Assembly: GCA_963768165.1 (NCBI GenBank)
Contig: CAVYHJ010000028.1
Location: forward strand, 1 to 64,000
Length of the DNA stretch: 64,000 nt
Source: CAVYHJ01 sp963768165 [NCBI: uncultured bacterium]
GTDB lineage: Bacteria; UBP4; UBA4092
Direction of reading: 5' to 3'
The position numbers were made by a program, and so were the translations under genes. Below are positions 17,591-26,989 of this stretch, in pieces (the first letter of the stretch is position 1; each line of letters begins with the position of its first letter). The notes under the pieces are model-generated. The model was not told the origin of the DNA and searched no databases. It saw nothing but the letters and a program-made list of their open reading frames with translations.

Positions 17591-18221
17591 GTGCCTCTCC
17601 TTTTAAAATTTTTATCATCGCCAATGCTTCTCCTCGCGGAGACATAAACCGGGTTTGTTCATCAAATCCAAATTTACGATACATACGAATTGCGTTTTCA
17701 TTCTCCGCGTCCACTTCCAACCGCACCACCTTACAGGCTGTAGTTTGAAGATAATCTATCGCTTTTTTAAATAATTCAGTTCCTATCCCGCGGCCTTGAT
17801 GAGATGGATCTACCACAATGGACAAAATTTGTCCCATCGGTAATGCCGGAGGGGGTTGTTCGGAATGATGATATTCCCGGTACACCCGCCATAACCGTTT
17901 GAGAAGAATAAACTGAATCCCCTGGTATTTTCCTGTCAACCATCGAAACAAAAACCGAATGGGATAACCTCGCATAATAACGTACCAGTAAAATTTGTTT
18001 ATGTCACTAATTACCATTACAAAACCGACCACTCGCTGGTTGTCTAATGAAACCGAAAATCCGTTTGGCTCGTACCGTTGAATAACGCTTAACCCATCCT
18101 GTACAATCCTTGGGTCAAGATGAGGTTTGTCAAAAAGGATAGTAATTATTTCTGAAAACGCATTTTGGTATAATTCCGCGCAGGCAGGGATATTATTTGA
18201 TGCAACCCTCGCCAAATCCAC
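17577..18221 (-). CDS. GNAT-family N-acetyltransferase
   Basis: The C-terminal half has the acetyl-CoA binding motif A: LSIVVDPSHQGRGIGTELFKKA (about residues 130-150), then VRLEVDAENENAIRMYRKFGF, as in RimI-like enzymes. The substrate is unknown. The start is GTG 18221 with a GGAA ribosome site. It sits between two polysaccharide deacetylases in one transcription unit, which hints at a role in envelope glycan or sugar modification, but this is inference from neighbourhood only. Confidence 0.85.
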   Translation of the reverse strand: MDLARVASNNIPACAELYQNAFSEIITILFDKPHLDPRIVQDGLSVIQRYEPNGFSVSLDNQRVVGFVMVISDINKFYWYVIMRGYPIRFLFRWLTGKYQGIQFILLKRLWRVYREYHHSEQPPPALPMGQILSIVVDPSHQGRGIGTELFKKAIDYLQTTACKVVRLEVDAENENAIRMYRKFGFDEQTRFMSPRGEALAMIKILKGEAHVHI

Positions 18222-18231
18222 TTCAAATTCC

Positions 18232-18975
18232 TTATCTATTCAAGCCCAATAATTCGGGCACGGTCACAAATTCATATCCTTGTTTGCGTAAATCGGAAAT
18301 GATAATCGGCAGTGCCTCCACGGTCTGGCTCCGGTCAATATTCTGACGTAATTCATCACCATCATGCATCAAAATGATAGACCCGTTCCGCGTGTTTTTT
18401 ACAACATTATTGACAATTTTATCCACTCCCGGTTTTTCCCAATCTTTGGAACTGACCGACCATTTCACCATCACATACCCCAATTTTTTGGTTTGATGAA
18501 GAGTAAACGGGTCATCTCCGCCGAAGGGTGGCCGGAATAAATACGGTATGATACCAGTATGGTCGAAAATCACGTTTTGTGTTCTGGTAATTTGTTTTCG
18601 GACAAACGGATTGATATCAAAGATTAAATTGCGATGGGTATAACTGTGATTTCCGATGACCTCTCCCGATTCTGCCACTTCTTTGGCAACATCGGGATAC
18701 CGTTCTACATTTTTACCGACCATAAAAAACGTGGCACGGATGTCGTTTTGTTTTAAAATATCTAGAATTTGGCGAGTATACACATCATTGGGTCCGTCAT
18801 CAAAAGTCAACGCTACTTTTTTTTGATCGTTATCTCCGTGCCAATATTCCAATCCCGGTTTGTTATGCTTTTTGCTCAATATGCCGAATGAAAAAATGGG
18901 CAAAAGCAGAAATAAAATAAAAATAACAGGTCTTCTAAAAAATATATTTCCATTTTGAGAATTAATATTATTCAT
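18232..18975 (-). CDS. Exported polysaccharide deacetylase (CE4), second copy
   Basis: An N-terminal membrane anchor or signal (PVIFILFLLLPIFSFGIL) precedes a NodB domain with TFDDGPN, HSYTHR, RPPFG, SSKDW and MHD. It is a paralogue of the product of 16829-17590 but clearly diverged; the aspartate of the third motif region differs (SSKDW versus DSRDW). It is the first gene of the deacetylase-GNAT-deacetylase unit. Confidence 0.9.
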   Translation of the reverse strand: MNNINSQNGNIFFRRPVIFILFLLLPIFSFGILSKKHNKPGLEYWHGDNDQKKVALTFDDGPNDVYTRQILDILKQNDIRATFFMVGKNVERYPDVAKEVAESGEVIGNHSYTHRNLIFDINPFVRKQITRTQNVIFDHTGIIPYLFRPPFGGDDPFTLHQTKKLGYVMVKWSVSSKDWEKPGVDKIVNNVVKNTRNGSIILMHDGDELRQNIDRSQTVEALPIIISDLRKQGYEFVTVPELLGLNR

Positions 18976-18982
18976 AATGTCA

Positions 18983-19023
18983 AGAAAAAAAATGGGACGA
19001 GAATTTTAAATCCCCGTCCCATA
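18983..19023 (-). terminator. Rho-independent terminator of the exported Ala/Lys-rich gene
   Basis: On the minus strand ATGGGACG ... CGTCCCAT form a GC-rich stem with a short AT loop, followed directly by eight T. It sits 16 bases past the stop of the gene at 19039-19446 and separates it from the deacetylase unit. Confidence 0.85.
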
Positions 19024-19038
19024 AAAATTATTTTTGAA

Positions 19039-19446
19039 TTACATTTTGGTTGTATCTTTGGATGGAGCAGCGGTTGTTGCGGCTGCTTTGGCTTTCTTGG
19101 CAACTACAGCTTTCACAGAACTTGCTGTCAATTTATCGCCATCTTTGGTATAAGCAACAGTCACTTTGCTGTCTTTCGCGATGTCCGCCAATTTCACTTT
19201 GCTGCCTGCGGTAAAGGTATAAGATTTTGTTTCTTTCTTGACTTTCTTTTCCACAGTAAGGGTATTAGCAGCTGCGTCAACTGCAGTTACTGTACCAGTT
19301 ACATACATGGTGGTAGCTTTTTTGGCTTTTGCGGCTGGTTTGGCAGTAGTTTTGGCAGCCGTTGTATCGGCTGATTGAGCAAATACACCGGTAACCATGG
19401 CAAAACTAATTGCACTACCTAACAAGATTAAACTTAATTTCTTCAT
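19039..19446 (-). CDS. Exported Ala/Thr/Lys-rich DUF5666-like protein
   Basis: The start is ATG 19446 (MKKLSLILLGSAIS): the upstream in-frame ATG at 19467 overlaps the GGGAGGT ribosome site. The signal peptide ends near AQSADT. The mature protein is a low-complexity Ala/Lys/Thr linker on both sides of a small beta domain (YVTGTVTAVDAAANTLTVEK ... DSKVTVAYTKDGDKLTASSVKAV). It is probably an abundant periplasmic or surface protein of unknown role. It has a predicted sigma-54 promoter, an upstream dyad and its own terminator, and lies next to an NtrC-type two-component system. Confidence 0.75.
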   Translation of the reverse strand: MKKLSLILLGSAISFAMVTGVFAQSADTTAAKTTAKPAAKAKKATTMYVTGTVTAVDAAANTLTVEKKVKKETKSYTFTAGSKVKLADIAKDSKVTVAYTKDGDKLTASSVKAVVAKKAKAAATTAAPSKDTTKM

Positions 19447-19505
19447 TGAGATTGCACCTCCCTTCATAAAATATTTATAAAACCCAATTTCTACATAATG
19501 TAATA

Positions 19506-19523
19506 CCGCAAAACTAATGCCAG
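19506..19523 (-). promoter_or_regulatory. Sigma-54 (-24/-12) promoter
   Basis: The minus strand reads TGGCATTAGTTTTGCGG, with GG and GC exactly 12 bases apart as sigma-54 requires. The predicted start lies near 19497, about 50 bases before the ATG at 19446. Dyad sites at 19623-19657 fit enhancer positions 125-160 bases upstream. Confidence 0.75.
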
Positions 19524-19622
19524 CATTTGAGAATTAATAAATATATTTTAACTATAACAATATCAATAATATAAATATACTCAGCAGATTTATCATAAAC
19601 CTTAAAACCGTCCTTATTTTTA

Positions 19623-19657
19623 GACATTTTGTCAAAACCACGACATTTTGTCGTGGT
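19623..19657 (-). promoter_or_regulatory. Tandem dyads, probable enhancer (UAS) for the NtrC-type regulator
   Basis: GACATTTTGTC (19623-19633) and a longer dyad with arms ACCACGACA and TGTCGTGGT around TTT (19637-19657) are centred 19 bases apart, about two helical turns. Their core is shared with the cluster at 3831-4020. On the minus strand the longer dyad followed by four T could also act as a terminator for the regulator gene ending at 19695; both roles are possible. Confidence 0.55.
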
Positions 19658-19694
19658 AAACTCTTCCAAAATTTAGGTCTTTTAATAGAATATA

Positions 19695-21074
19695 TTAGGA
19701 AATGGGGGGTTCGCTTGGAGGATTGAGTTTGTAGCGTAGAACCATCCGCTGGATGGTTCTAACGGAAATACCGAGACGATCCGCAGACAGAGTATAATTC
19801 CATTCTGTTTCCCGTAGGATTTGTAGCAAGTATTGTTTTTCAAGATCTCGCATGGTTAACTTTTGCGTGAGCAGGGACGCTTGTATTGCAGGTTGTTGTT
19901 CTCGCAATTTATCCGGTAAATCTTCTGACATAATCAATTCATGCTGTGCCAAATTAACAGCTCGTTCCAGCACATTTTCCAATTCCCGGACATTTCCCGG
20001 CCAGGAATATTTCAAGAGCAATTCCATCGCACCCGGATAAATGGCTTTCGGTGATGCACCGGATTCCTGGCTATATTTGCGTAAAAAATGCTGTGCCAAA
20101 GGTTCTATATCTTCCTTACGCTCCCGTAACGGGGGAAGGTGAATACTCACCACGCTCAGGCGGTAGTATAAATCCTCACGGAATTTGCCTTCGGCAATCA
20201 ATTTTTCAAGATTTGCGTTTGTGGCGGCAATGATGCGCACATCTACTTTAATGGTTTGTTCCGCGCCAATTCTGCGGATTTCTTTTTCCTGTAAAACCCG
20301 CAGTAATTTAACTTGCGTGCTTAACGGAATATCCCCGATTTCATCCAGAAAACAAGTGCCTGTATCGGCCTCCTCGAACATTCCGCGTTTGGCGGTATTG
20401 GCGCCGGTAAACGCCCCTTTTACATAGCCAAACAATTCGGATTCGATGAGTTGTTCTGGCAAGGCGGCGCAATGAATCGCTACAAAGGGCCTGTCTGCCC
20501 GGGAACTATTATGATGTACCGCACGGGCAATTAATTCTTTGCCGGTGCCGCTTTCACCGGTAATCAGGACGGTAGACCGACTGTCGGAAACTTTGGCCAC
20601 GGTTTTGTAAACTTCCAACATTTCGTTACTGCTGCCTACAATATTTTCCAACCGATATTTTTCTTTCAATCCCGCTTGAAGATAGGCATATTCTTTCATA
20701 AGCCGTTGCTGGTCCAGCGCCCGTTTTACTAGAATACGAATTTCATCAATCCGAAAAGGTTTGGCGATATAGTCATAGGCCCCTTCCCGCATGGCAGATA
20801 TAGCAGTTTCAATAGTCCCAAACGCGGTCACTAACAATACAATCGTCTCTAGATGAATCTTCTTGACCGCGCGGAGAATATCCAAACCCCCAATTTCCGG
20901 CATACGAATATCCGTAATAACCATATCAAAAATTTCATCCTTGATGGTTTGTAAGGCTTCTTTTCCTTGAAAGGCTTTGGTGACGGAATAACCCTCTTTT
21001 TCCAGGATTTCTTCCAGGAGATTCACCATTTCGGCGTCATCATCCACGATGAGTATATTGTATTTTTTAGACAT
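19695..21074 (-). CDS. NtrC-family sigma-54-dependent response regulator
   Basis: Three domains: a receiver (residues 5-120, phosphoacceptor Asp in MVITDIRMP, Lys in AKPF), an AAA+ sigma-54 activation domain (about 145-380, Walker A GESGTGKE, the sigma-54-contacting GAFTGA loop, Walker B FLDEIGD, WPGNVRELEN), and a C-terminal Fis-type HTH (about 420-455, LSADRLGISVRTIQRMVLRYKL). It activates sigma-54 promoters after phosphorylation. It is 24 bases downstream of its likely kinase gene and immediately upstream of a sigma-54 promoter with dyad sites. Confidence 0.96.
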   Translation of the reverse strand: MSKKYNILIVDDDAEMVNLLEEILEKEGYSVTKAFQGKEALQTIKDEIFDMVITDIRMPEIGGLDILRAVKKIHLETIVLLVTAFGTIETAISAMREGAYDYIAKPFRIDEIRILVKRALDQQRLMKEYAYLQAGLKEKYRLENIVGSSNEMLEVYKTVAKVSDSRSTVLITGESGTGKELIARAVHHNSSRADRPFVAIHCAALPEQLIESELFGYVKGAFTGANTAKRGMFEEADTGTCFLDEIGDIPLSTQVKLLRVLQEKEIRRIGAEQTIKVDVRIIAATNANLEKLIAEGKFREDLYYRLSVVSIHLPPLRERKEDIEPLAQHFLRKYSQESGASPKAIYPGAMELLLKYSWPGNVRELENVLERAVNLAQHELIMSEDLPDKLREQQPAIQASLLTQKLTMRDLEKQYLLQILRETEWNYTLSADRLGISVRTIQRMVLRYKLNPPSEPPIS

Positions 21075-21098
21075 AGCATTTCTCGTTCGATAAAAAGT

Positions 21099-22766
21099 CT
21101 AAACAGGAAATTTTAGGGAAAAGGTTGTTCCCTTTCCCGGTTCAGATTGAACAGTCATAGTACCATTATATCGTTCCACGATGTCTTTACATACCGCAAG
21201 TCCCAAGCCAGTTCCTTTCCCGGGAGGCTTGGTAGTAAAAAATGGGTCGAAGATTTTGCTGAGAACTTCCGGGGATATTCCCTCTCCGGTATCCGCAACA
21301 CAAATTTCGACCTTATTCGGGAAAAAAGTTTCCGTTGTAGTAATGGTATCGGCGGTCACGGACAATTCTCCTCCATTCGGCATGGCATCCACCGAATTGA
21401 TAAACAGGTTTAGAAATAACTGGTGGAGCGCATCCGTATTCATGAGAACTGGCGGTAATTCTTTTGAAATATTCACCTTGACATGAACTTTTCCGTCAGT
21501 GAATTGCGGTGCCAGTAAATACAAAACATTATCCAAAACTTCTTTCACATGAACGGGTTTTTTCTCCGGAGTTCGCGCCCGTACGGAATCCAACATCTGT
21601 TGCACGGTATTGACGACCCGGCTAATTTGTTTATCAATTAATTCCAATCGGCGTTGGGTTTCGGGATTAACAGATTCGTTGGTCTTCAACAACTGGATAT
21701 GCCCTGAAACGGCACCCAGGGGAGTCCCGATTTCATGAGCTATAGTTGCGGCAACTTGGCCCAGAGTAGCCAACCGTTCAGTTTCCCATAACCGGCGCTG
21801 CATGGTAATCAACCGTTCATTGGCATCGGATAACTCTTGGTTGCGTAGTTTTAATTCCGCAGTTGTTTCTTCAATTTTGGTTTGTAATTCTTTGTTAAAC
21901 GATTCAATTTGTCCCAGAAGTTGGACATTACGTTGGGAGGTTTGCGCCAGACGGCCAACCATTCGATTGAACTGGGCAGTCAACCGTCCTAGTTCATCTT
22001 TCCGGCGGGAAATTACTTTTCCGCTTAAATCACCGGATTCGACTTTATGCATACCATCCACCAACCGTTTCACCGGCCGGGTCACCATCCATTGCATGAT
22101 TAAACTAATTACAATAATCAATATCGCCATAGTCGCCAAAGTGGTTTCTGTGAAATATTTTCTGCGGTTGGCTAATATATCATCCAGATTTTCCAAGGAA
22201 GACCGGACGGCAATTCCCCCGATTACTGTTTTCGACAGGTGCATTGGAACAAAAAGATTTAAATAGCGGGGTCCCGGAAGAGTCCCTTCAATAAGTTGGT
22301 AGGTAGTGTCATGGATTAATGCTAGACCGGCTTCTTTACTCAAAGAGAAAGGAGTTGCGGGATTACTATCAATCAATAGCCGGATACTATCATAATCAGG
22401 TTGTTCCCTATTTTTTGAAGGGGTACTTTTTAGCGGAGCTTTTTTTTCACGAGGAGTCTCCACCAAAGGCTCTTCTTTCTTCTTGAAATTAAACAAGAAG
22501 ACTTGAATCTCATCCACCCCAATTTGGCTTTGCACAATAACATTGACTTCACGTTTTAATAATTCCGGGTCATATAATCGTTTTTTCGTTTCAATAGAGG
22601 CATCCATGCCGCGACCCAGAAGTTCCCTGCTCTCGGTAATACTGTCCATTGTATGTTTTTCCAGAAGCTGCAACGTAAATGATGAGAATAGGACTAATAT
22701 GATGCTGACCACAACCCCGATTAGAAGAATGATTTTGACTTGCAAACTGCCGAACAAAAATCTCAT
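21099..22766 (-). CDS. Membrane sensor histidine kinase paired with the NtrC-type regulator
   Basis: Layout: first membrane helix (about 8-30), an extracytoplasmic sensing part with a charged Lys/Pro linker (about 31-205), second helix (about 210-230), HAMP domain, a coiled coil, HisKA with the phosphorylated His in [14 protein letters not shown], and HATPase_c with N, G1 and G2 boxes ([28 protein letters not shown]). It resembles ZraS/AtoS-type kinases. The stimulus is not readable from the sequence. A GGAG site precedes ATG 22766. Confidence 0.95.
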   Translation of the reverse strand: MRFLFGSLQVKIILLIGVVVSIILVLFSSFTLQLLEKHTMDSITESRELLGRGMDASIETKKRLYDPELLKREVNVIVQSQIGVDEIQVFLFNFKKKEEPLVETPREKKAPLKSTPSKNREQPDYDSIRLLIDSNPATPFSLSKEAGLALIHDTTYQLIEGTLPGPRYLNLFVPMHLSKTVIGGIAVRSSLENLDDILANRRKYFTETTLATMAILIIVISLIMQWMVTRPVKRLVDGMHKVESGDLSGKVISRRKDELGRLTAQFNRMVGRLAQTSQRNVQLLGQIESFNKELQTKIEETTAELKLRNQELSDANERLITMQRRLWETERLATLGQVAATIAHEIGTPLGAVSGHIQLLKTNESVNPETQRRLELIDKQISRVVNTVQQMLDSVRARTPEKKPVHVKEVLDNVLYLLAPQFTDGKVHVKVNISKELPPVLMNTDALHQLFLNLFINSVDAMPNGGELSVTADTITTTETFFPNKVEICVADTGEGISPEVLSKIFDPFFTTKPPGKGTGLGLAVCKDIVERYNGTMTVQSEPGKGTTFSLKFPV

Positions 22767-22837
22767 TTATACTCCATTTTTATGGTAGAGACGTAACTTG
22801 TTATGTCTCTACATTCTATCACCAAAAATCCCCAATA

Positions 22838-24499
22838 TTATACTTGGGGAGGAATATAATAGACAAAGATAGAGTAACCAACGTGGGCGATAGGTGTATA
22901 CTTTTCAAGCCATTGATAACGATCGCGTAGGGAGGGGGCGGGTGCGGATACACCATAATAATCATTCACAGATATGGCAATATACCCAGTAACAGGAGTT
23001 GTTGGGATACGCTGAAAATTGATTCCATAAACCAGCGGGTCAACCGGGCCGTCAGGATTGTAATAAATCTCGTGGAGGTTATGACGGTTCATCCAGACTT
23101 TCAAGCGGATGGAATCCTGCCCCCAGTCGGTGTTGGAATCAATCATATATTTATGGCCGTTGAGCGGTCCGCCAATCAGTTCGTTATAATAGGGCAAAAA
23201 TTGGGGACAGATGTAAAATGCGGAACCCAAATACCAGAAAACCAGGAAACCTGAAAAAATAATTTGCCGGCGCGATAGAGCGGGAGTAATGATTTTTCCG
23301 CAAAGTAGAAAAAGAAATGGGAACGCGGGAAGAATATACCTGAGACCAATATTTTTAGTTTTGGAAAGAGAAAAAAATAAAATTACAAAAAAGGCGGAAA
23401 GAATCCATATTTGTTCGGAGCGGGAAAGGATTTGTTTCTTTTTAAAAATTAGGATAAATGCCCAAATGAGAAATATCAAAAAGGGAATTGGATTTTTAAT
23501 AAAGAACCCTTCCAGGTAATAATACCAGAATCCGGAATCAGAGAATTGACCGTTGAGGTAATTGGAAAAGGATTGAGCATTGGAAAGTTGGAGATCAAAC
23601 CCGGATAAGAAATAATAAGGCACCGGAACGGGGGTGGTAGGGGGAAGAAGAGAGACCATGCTTTTACAAAAAGAGGATTTAAACTCGAATTGCCCAAGAG
23701 GAGTAAAAGAGTTTTGAAATCCATAAACGGCATTAATTACCAGGAAACACAACAGGAGAATAATGAGTCCTTGCAACAGAGTTCTTTTCTTCATAAGAGT
23801 CACGCGGAATCCTGAATCCATAAGAAAAATAAATGGAATAAGCATAAACAATAAAAGAGAAGTAAATTTTGAACATTCCACCAGACCCAAAAGGATACCC
23901 AGTAAAATCGTGCGAGTCCATGAAGGCTTATCCATATATTTTTTAACACTGTAGAGTGTCACAATCCACAGGAAAGTAAGACCGGTATCCAAGGTAGCCA
24001 GCGTTCCGTGCGCCAACATATTGGGATTAAACAAGCAAAGAACTAATGCAAATAAACCTGCCATCACACCATATTCTTCGCGCGCCCAACGATAGACCAG
24101 GTACGCCAAGAAAAGAGATATTGCCAGAACGACAAACCGGCTGGTCATAACCATAAGATGATAAAGTACCATATTATTTTCCATGAAATAATTACAGTAA
24201 GGATGATAGTGGATGGTTGAGATTTGATCTCCCCAATACATAATGGGAGAATAAAAACCGATTGGGTATCCAAAAATCATACGAATCAAAGGTGGATTGG
24301 CGGATTCCAATTGAAATAATCCGTATTGCGCCTGGGCATATCCCACCGGGATATGAGTAAATTCATCAATGGTTGTCGAATTGGTGAGAATGCTGGGAAT
24401 TGCCAAACACAGATAAATCATTAACAAAAATCCCAACCAAGCTCTGCGCACGGAGGAGGGTAATTCAATCTGGTTATCCAGTAATTTCTGTATTTGCAT
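22838..24499 (-). CDS. PMT/GT39-like membrane glycosyltransferase
   Basis: A 553-residue protein with about 11-12 membrane segments. The first periplasmic loop has an acidic DEFTHIPVGY motif and then ANPPLIR, as in polyprenol-phosphate-dependent GT-C transferases of the PMT/ArnT group. A later loop has DTGLTFLW. The C-terminal soluble part contains DSNTDWGQDSIRLKVWM, a pattern typical of this uncharacterised bacterial branch. It probably glycosylates a protein or lipid on the outer face of the inner membrane. Confidence 0.75.
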   Translation of the reverse strand: MQIQKLLDNQIELPSSVRRAWLGFLLMIYLCLAIPSILTNSTTIDEFTHIPVGYAQAQYGLFQLESANPPLIRMIFGYPIGFYSPIMYWGDQISTIHYHPYCNYFMENNMVLYHLMVMTSRFVVLAISLFLAYLVYRWAREEYGVMAGLFALVLCLFNPNMLAHGTLATLDTGLTFLWIVTLYSVKKYMDKPSWTRTILLGILLGLVECSKFTSLLLFMLIPFIFLMDSGFRVTLMKKRTLLQGLIILLLCFLVINAVYGFQNSFTPLGQFEFKSSFCKSMVSLLPPTTPVPVPYYFLSGFDLQLSNAQSFSNYLNGQFSDSGFWYYYLEGFFIKNPIPFLIFLIWAFILIFKKKQILSRSEQIWILSAFFVILFFSLSKTKNIGLRYILPAFPFLFLLCGKIITPALSRRQIIFSGFLVFWYLGSAFYICPQFLPYYNELIGGPLNGHKYMIDSNTDWGQDSIRLKVWMNRHNLHEIYYNPDGPVDPLVYGINFQRIPTTPVTGYIAISVNDYYGVSAPAPSLRDRYQWLEKYTPIAHVGYSIFVYYIPPQV

Positions 24500-24547
24500 G
24501 ACTAGTATTATCCCTAATCATTCTCCAACACGCAATCAAACTAAATT

Positions 24548-24574
24548 TAATCACTTGTCCCAGACAAGTGATTA
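24548..24574. promoter_or_regulatory. Perfect 12-bp hairpin just ahead of dacB
   Basis: TAATCACTTGTC and GACAAGTGATTA with a CCA loop end 7 bases before the dacB ATG, where a ribosome site would normally lie; none is visible. It could be an operator in the divergent dacB/glycosyltransferase region or a translation-controlling hairpin. Confidence 0.5.
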
Positions 24575-24581
24575 AGATAAG

Positions 24582-26126
24582 ATGAATCCCAGTATGTCCA
24601 AGAATTCGAAACAATTGAAATGTCTTTTTTTCATATTCTTAATAGCGATTTTTATTGTAGGGTGTGCCACAAATCAATCTTCGGTTCAACATGAAACAAG
24701 ACCCATCGTCAGACTCCAGAAAGAATTGGATAACCTGTTCGACAGCAACGATTTCTCTAATGCTTTTTGGGGTGTGGAAATACGCTCTGCCGACGACAAC
24801 CTGATTTTGTACCAGCGTAACGCAGAAAAAAACCTAATGCCAGCATCCAATATGAAACTTTATACATCCGCCGCTGCATTACATTATCTTGGCCCTGACT
24901 ACCGATATACCACCAAGGTTTTTGGAAATGCCAATATTAGTCCTGAGGGAGTCATGAATGGAGATATTATTATTCAAGGCAGTGGGGACCCCACGATTTC
25001 AGGGCGCTATACCCGTGGTTCCCTGACCAGTGAACAAATTCTGCAAATTTGGGTGGATAATCTTAAGAAACAGGGTGTCAAAGTCGTTCAAGGAAATATC
25101 ATTGCCGATAACAGTGTCTTTGACAATATAAATCTGATTTGGTCATGGACATGGGGATATACTCCCAGTGCGTTCTCCGCGCAGATTGACGGGTTAAGTT
25201 TTAACGATAATAGTTACGACTTATATTTTCTGCCAGGAGAAAAGGTAGGGGAGACCGCCAAGTCTTGGCTGGGTTTGCCAACCAATTATCTGCATATTCA
25301 TAGTGACGTAACAACCAGTGCCAAAGATACCCGAACCGACATTGATATGGGACGGGAATGGAATACCAATGAAATTTATGTATCGGGTCAGATAGCGTTG
25401 GGGAGTTCTACCTCACGGGAATGGGGTTCGGTGAATAATCCGGCGTTATATATGGCAACTGTGTTAGATGAATTATTGCAAAAAAATGGAATTCAAGTTA
25501 CCGGTCAGCCGAGATTGATTAGCGAGTATGCGCCGGACCAAAAGAATGAATTGTATCGCAAGAGTCATGATATTTTTTCATCCTATCAATCTCCTCCCCT
25601 ATCAACCATTGTGCGAATCATGAATAAATACAGTCAGAATTTCTATGCCGAGCAATTATTGAAAACCATCGGCAAGGAAGCAAAGGGGGAAGGGTCAACT
25701 CGTAAAGGGATCGAGGCTGTGAAAGAGTTTTTGCGAGACGTGGGGATTCATACAGACCAATTCGAGATGGTGGACGGGTCGGGGTTATCCCGGTTGGATA
25801 TGGTTCAACCGCACCAAACGGTCGAGTTACTGCGATATATGAAATTGCAAAAATATGGAAAAGTCTATTTTGATTCCTTGCCCATCGGCGGGGTGGATGG
25901 TACGATCTCCGGGCGCATGAAAAATTCTATAACAATGGGTAAAATACATGCAAAAACTGGATATATCGGCGATGTCCGGTGTCTCTCAGGATATGTCACG
26001 ACGGCGGATAATGAGACACTGGTCTTTTCATTCATGGCCAATAATTATACGGTCTCTACAAAAAAGGCAGAGGATATTCAAGACAAAGCGTGCGAGTTGC
26101 TGGCAAACTTCTCAAGGAAGAAATAA
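24582..26126 (+). CDS. dacB: D-alanyl-D-alanine carboxypeptidase/endopeptidase (PBP4, S13), lipoprotein
   Basis: PBP4 trims or cleaves peptidoglycan crosslinks in the periplasm. The N-terminus is a lipoprotein signal with lipobox IVGC (Cys about residue 28). The three active-site motifs of the serine DD-peptidases are visible: SNMK (SxxK) near residue 88, SQN in MNKYSQNFYAE and KTG in HAKTGYIGDVR. The inserted domain between SxxK and SxN is characteristic of the S13 family. The 514 residues are normal. A second ATG at 24594 is an alternative start. Confidence 0.93.
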   Translation: MNPSMSKNSKQLKCLFFIFLIAIFIVGCATNQSSVQHETRPIVRLQKELDNLFDSNDFSNAFWGVEIRSADDNLILYQRNAEKNLMPASNMKLYTSAAALHYLGPDYRYTTKVFGNANISPEGVMNGDIIIQGSGDPTISGRYTRGSLTSEQILQIWVDNLKKQGVKVVQGNIIADNSVFDNINLIWSWTWGYTPSAFSAQIDGLSFNDNSYDLYFLPGEKVGETAKSWLGLPTNYLHIHSDVTTSAKDTRTDIDMGREWNTNEIYVSGQIALGSSTSREWGSVNNPALYMATVLDELLQKNGIQVTGQPRLISEYAPDQKNELYRKSHDIFSSYQSPPLSTIVRIMNKYSQNFYAEQLLKTIGKEAKGEGSTRKGIEAVKEFLRDVGIHTDQFEMVDGSGLSRLDMVQPHQTVELLRYMKLQKYGKVYFDSLPIGGVDGTISGRMKNSITMGKIHAKTGYIGDVRCLSGYVTTADNETLVFSFMANNYTVSTKKAEDIQDKACELLANFSRKK

Positions 26127-26176
26127 TAAGTAAACTCATTATCTATTCTTTTGTAATCTGTTAAAATAGTATCTCC

Positions 26177-26917
26177 ATGAACGAGCAGGTATCCATATTT
26201 GCGGCATTTATTGCGGGGATTATATCTTTTCTATCGCCCTGTGTTCTGCCATTGGTACCGGCGTACATTTCTTTTGTAACGGGGATATCATTAGAAGAGT
26301 TACGCAAGGAAGATCAATCCTCAGGATTGGTTTGGAAAACTTTTCTGAGTTCTTTATTTTTTGTACTGGGATTTACGGTTGTTTTTGTTTTACTGGGCGC
26401 TTCCGCTACCTGGTTGGGAAATGCCTTATTAACCAAACTGCCTCTGTTTACAAAAATCGCTGGTATTTTAATTATTATTTTTGGTCTTCATCTCGCGGGT
26501 GTATTCAAAATCTCCTGGCTTTATAAAGAAAAACGCTTTCAAGGTCCACAGAAAGCGGTTAATTTTGTCGGTGCTTTTTTATTGGGACTGGCGTTCGCGT
26601 TCGGTTGGACACCTTGTATTGGTCCAATTCTCGGAGCCATTCTCGCGTATGCCAGCACGCAGGAAACGGTTTGGAAAGGTATCTTGTTATTGGCGATTTA
26701 TTCTCTGGGGTTGGGTGTTCCGTTTCTGGTTACTGCATTATTTATCAATCAATTCTTCAAATTCTTCAACCGCATCAAGAAGTATTTTCATGCTATTGAA
26801 ATAGCCAGCGGTATTCTTCTTGTCTTTATAGGTTTCCTCATCATGTTTAACAAGTTCACCCTTATCACCAGCAAAGCCACTGAATGGTTTCCCTTCCTGA
26901 ATAATTTTTCAAAGTAA
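26177..26917 (+). CDS. ccdA: CcdA/DsbD-like thiol-disulfide membrane transporter
   Basis: Six membrane helices and the paired redox cysteines of the family, in SPCVLPLVPAY (first helix) and GWTPCIGPILGA (fourth helix). CcdA carries reducing power from cytosolic thioredoxin to periplasmic acceptors such as cytochrome c maturation thioredoxins. No thioredoxin gene is adjacent; the exported redoxin at 42306-42908 is a possible partner by function only. It starts 50 bases after dacB. Confidence 0.92.
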   Translation: MNEQVSIFAAFIAGIISFLSPCVLPLVPAYISFVTGISLEELRKEDQSSGLVWKTFLSSLFFVLGFTVVFVLLGASATWLGNALLTKLPLFTKIAGILIIIFGLHLAGVFKISWLYKEKRFQGPQKAVNFVGAFLLGLAFAFGWTPCIGPILGAILAYASTQETVWKGILLLAIYSLGLGVPFLVTALFINQFFKFFNRIKKYFHAIEIASGILLVFIGFLIMFNKFTLITSKATEWFPFLNNFSK

Positions 26918-26943
26918 ATCCCTACTAATTTTATCCACAACAA

Positions 26944-26971
26944 TTGACATGGGAATTCCCTGTGCTATACT
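26944..26971 (+). promoter_or_regulatory. Sigma-70-type promoter with palindrome in the spacer
   Basis: TTGACA, a 16-base spacer and TATACT lie 18 bases before the start at 26990. The spacer contains the palindrome GGGAATTCCC (26951-26960), a plausible operator. Confidence 0.6.
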
Positions 26972-26989
26972 CTGTTCATTGGGGATTGT

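Noticed and set aside
19637-19657. Dyad interpreted only as a terminator of the response regulator gene
   Set aside because: Not excluded, but the 16-base identity with 3831-3846, where no gene end fits, and the second dyad beside it favour a binding site.
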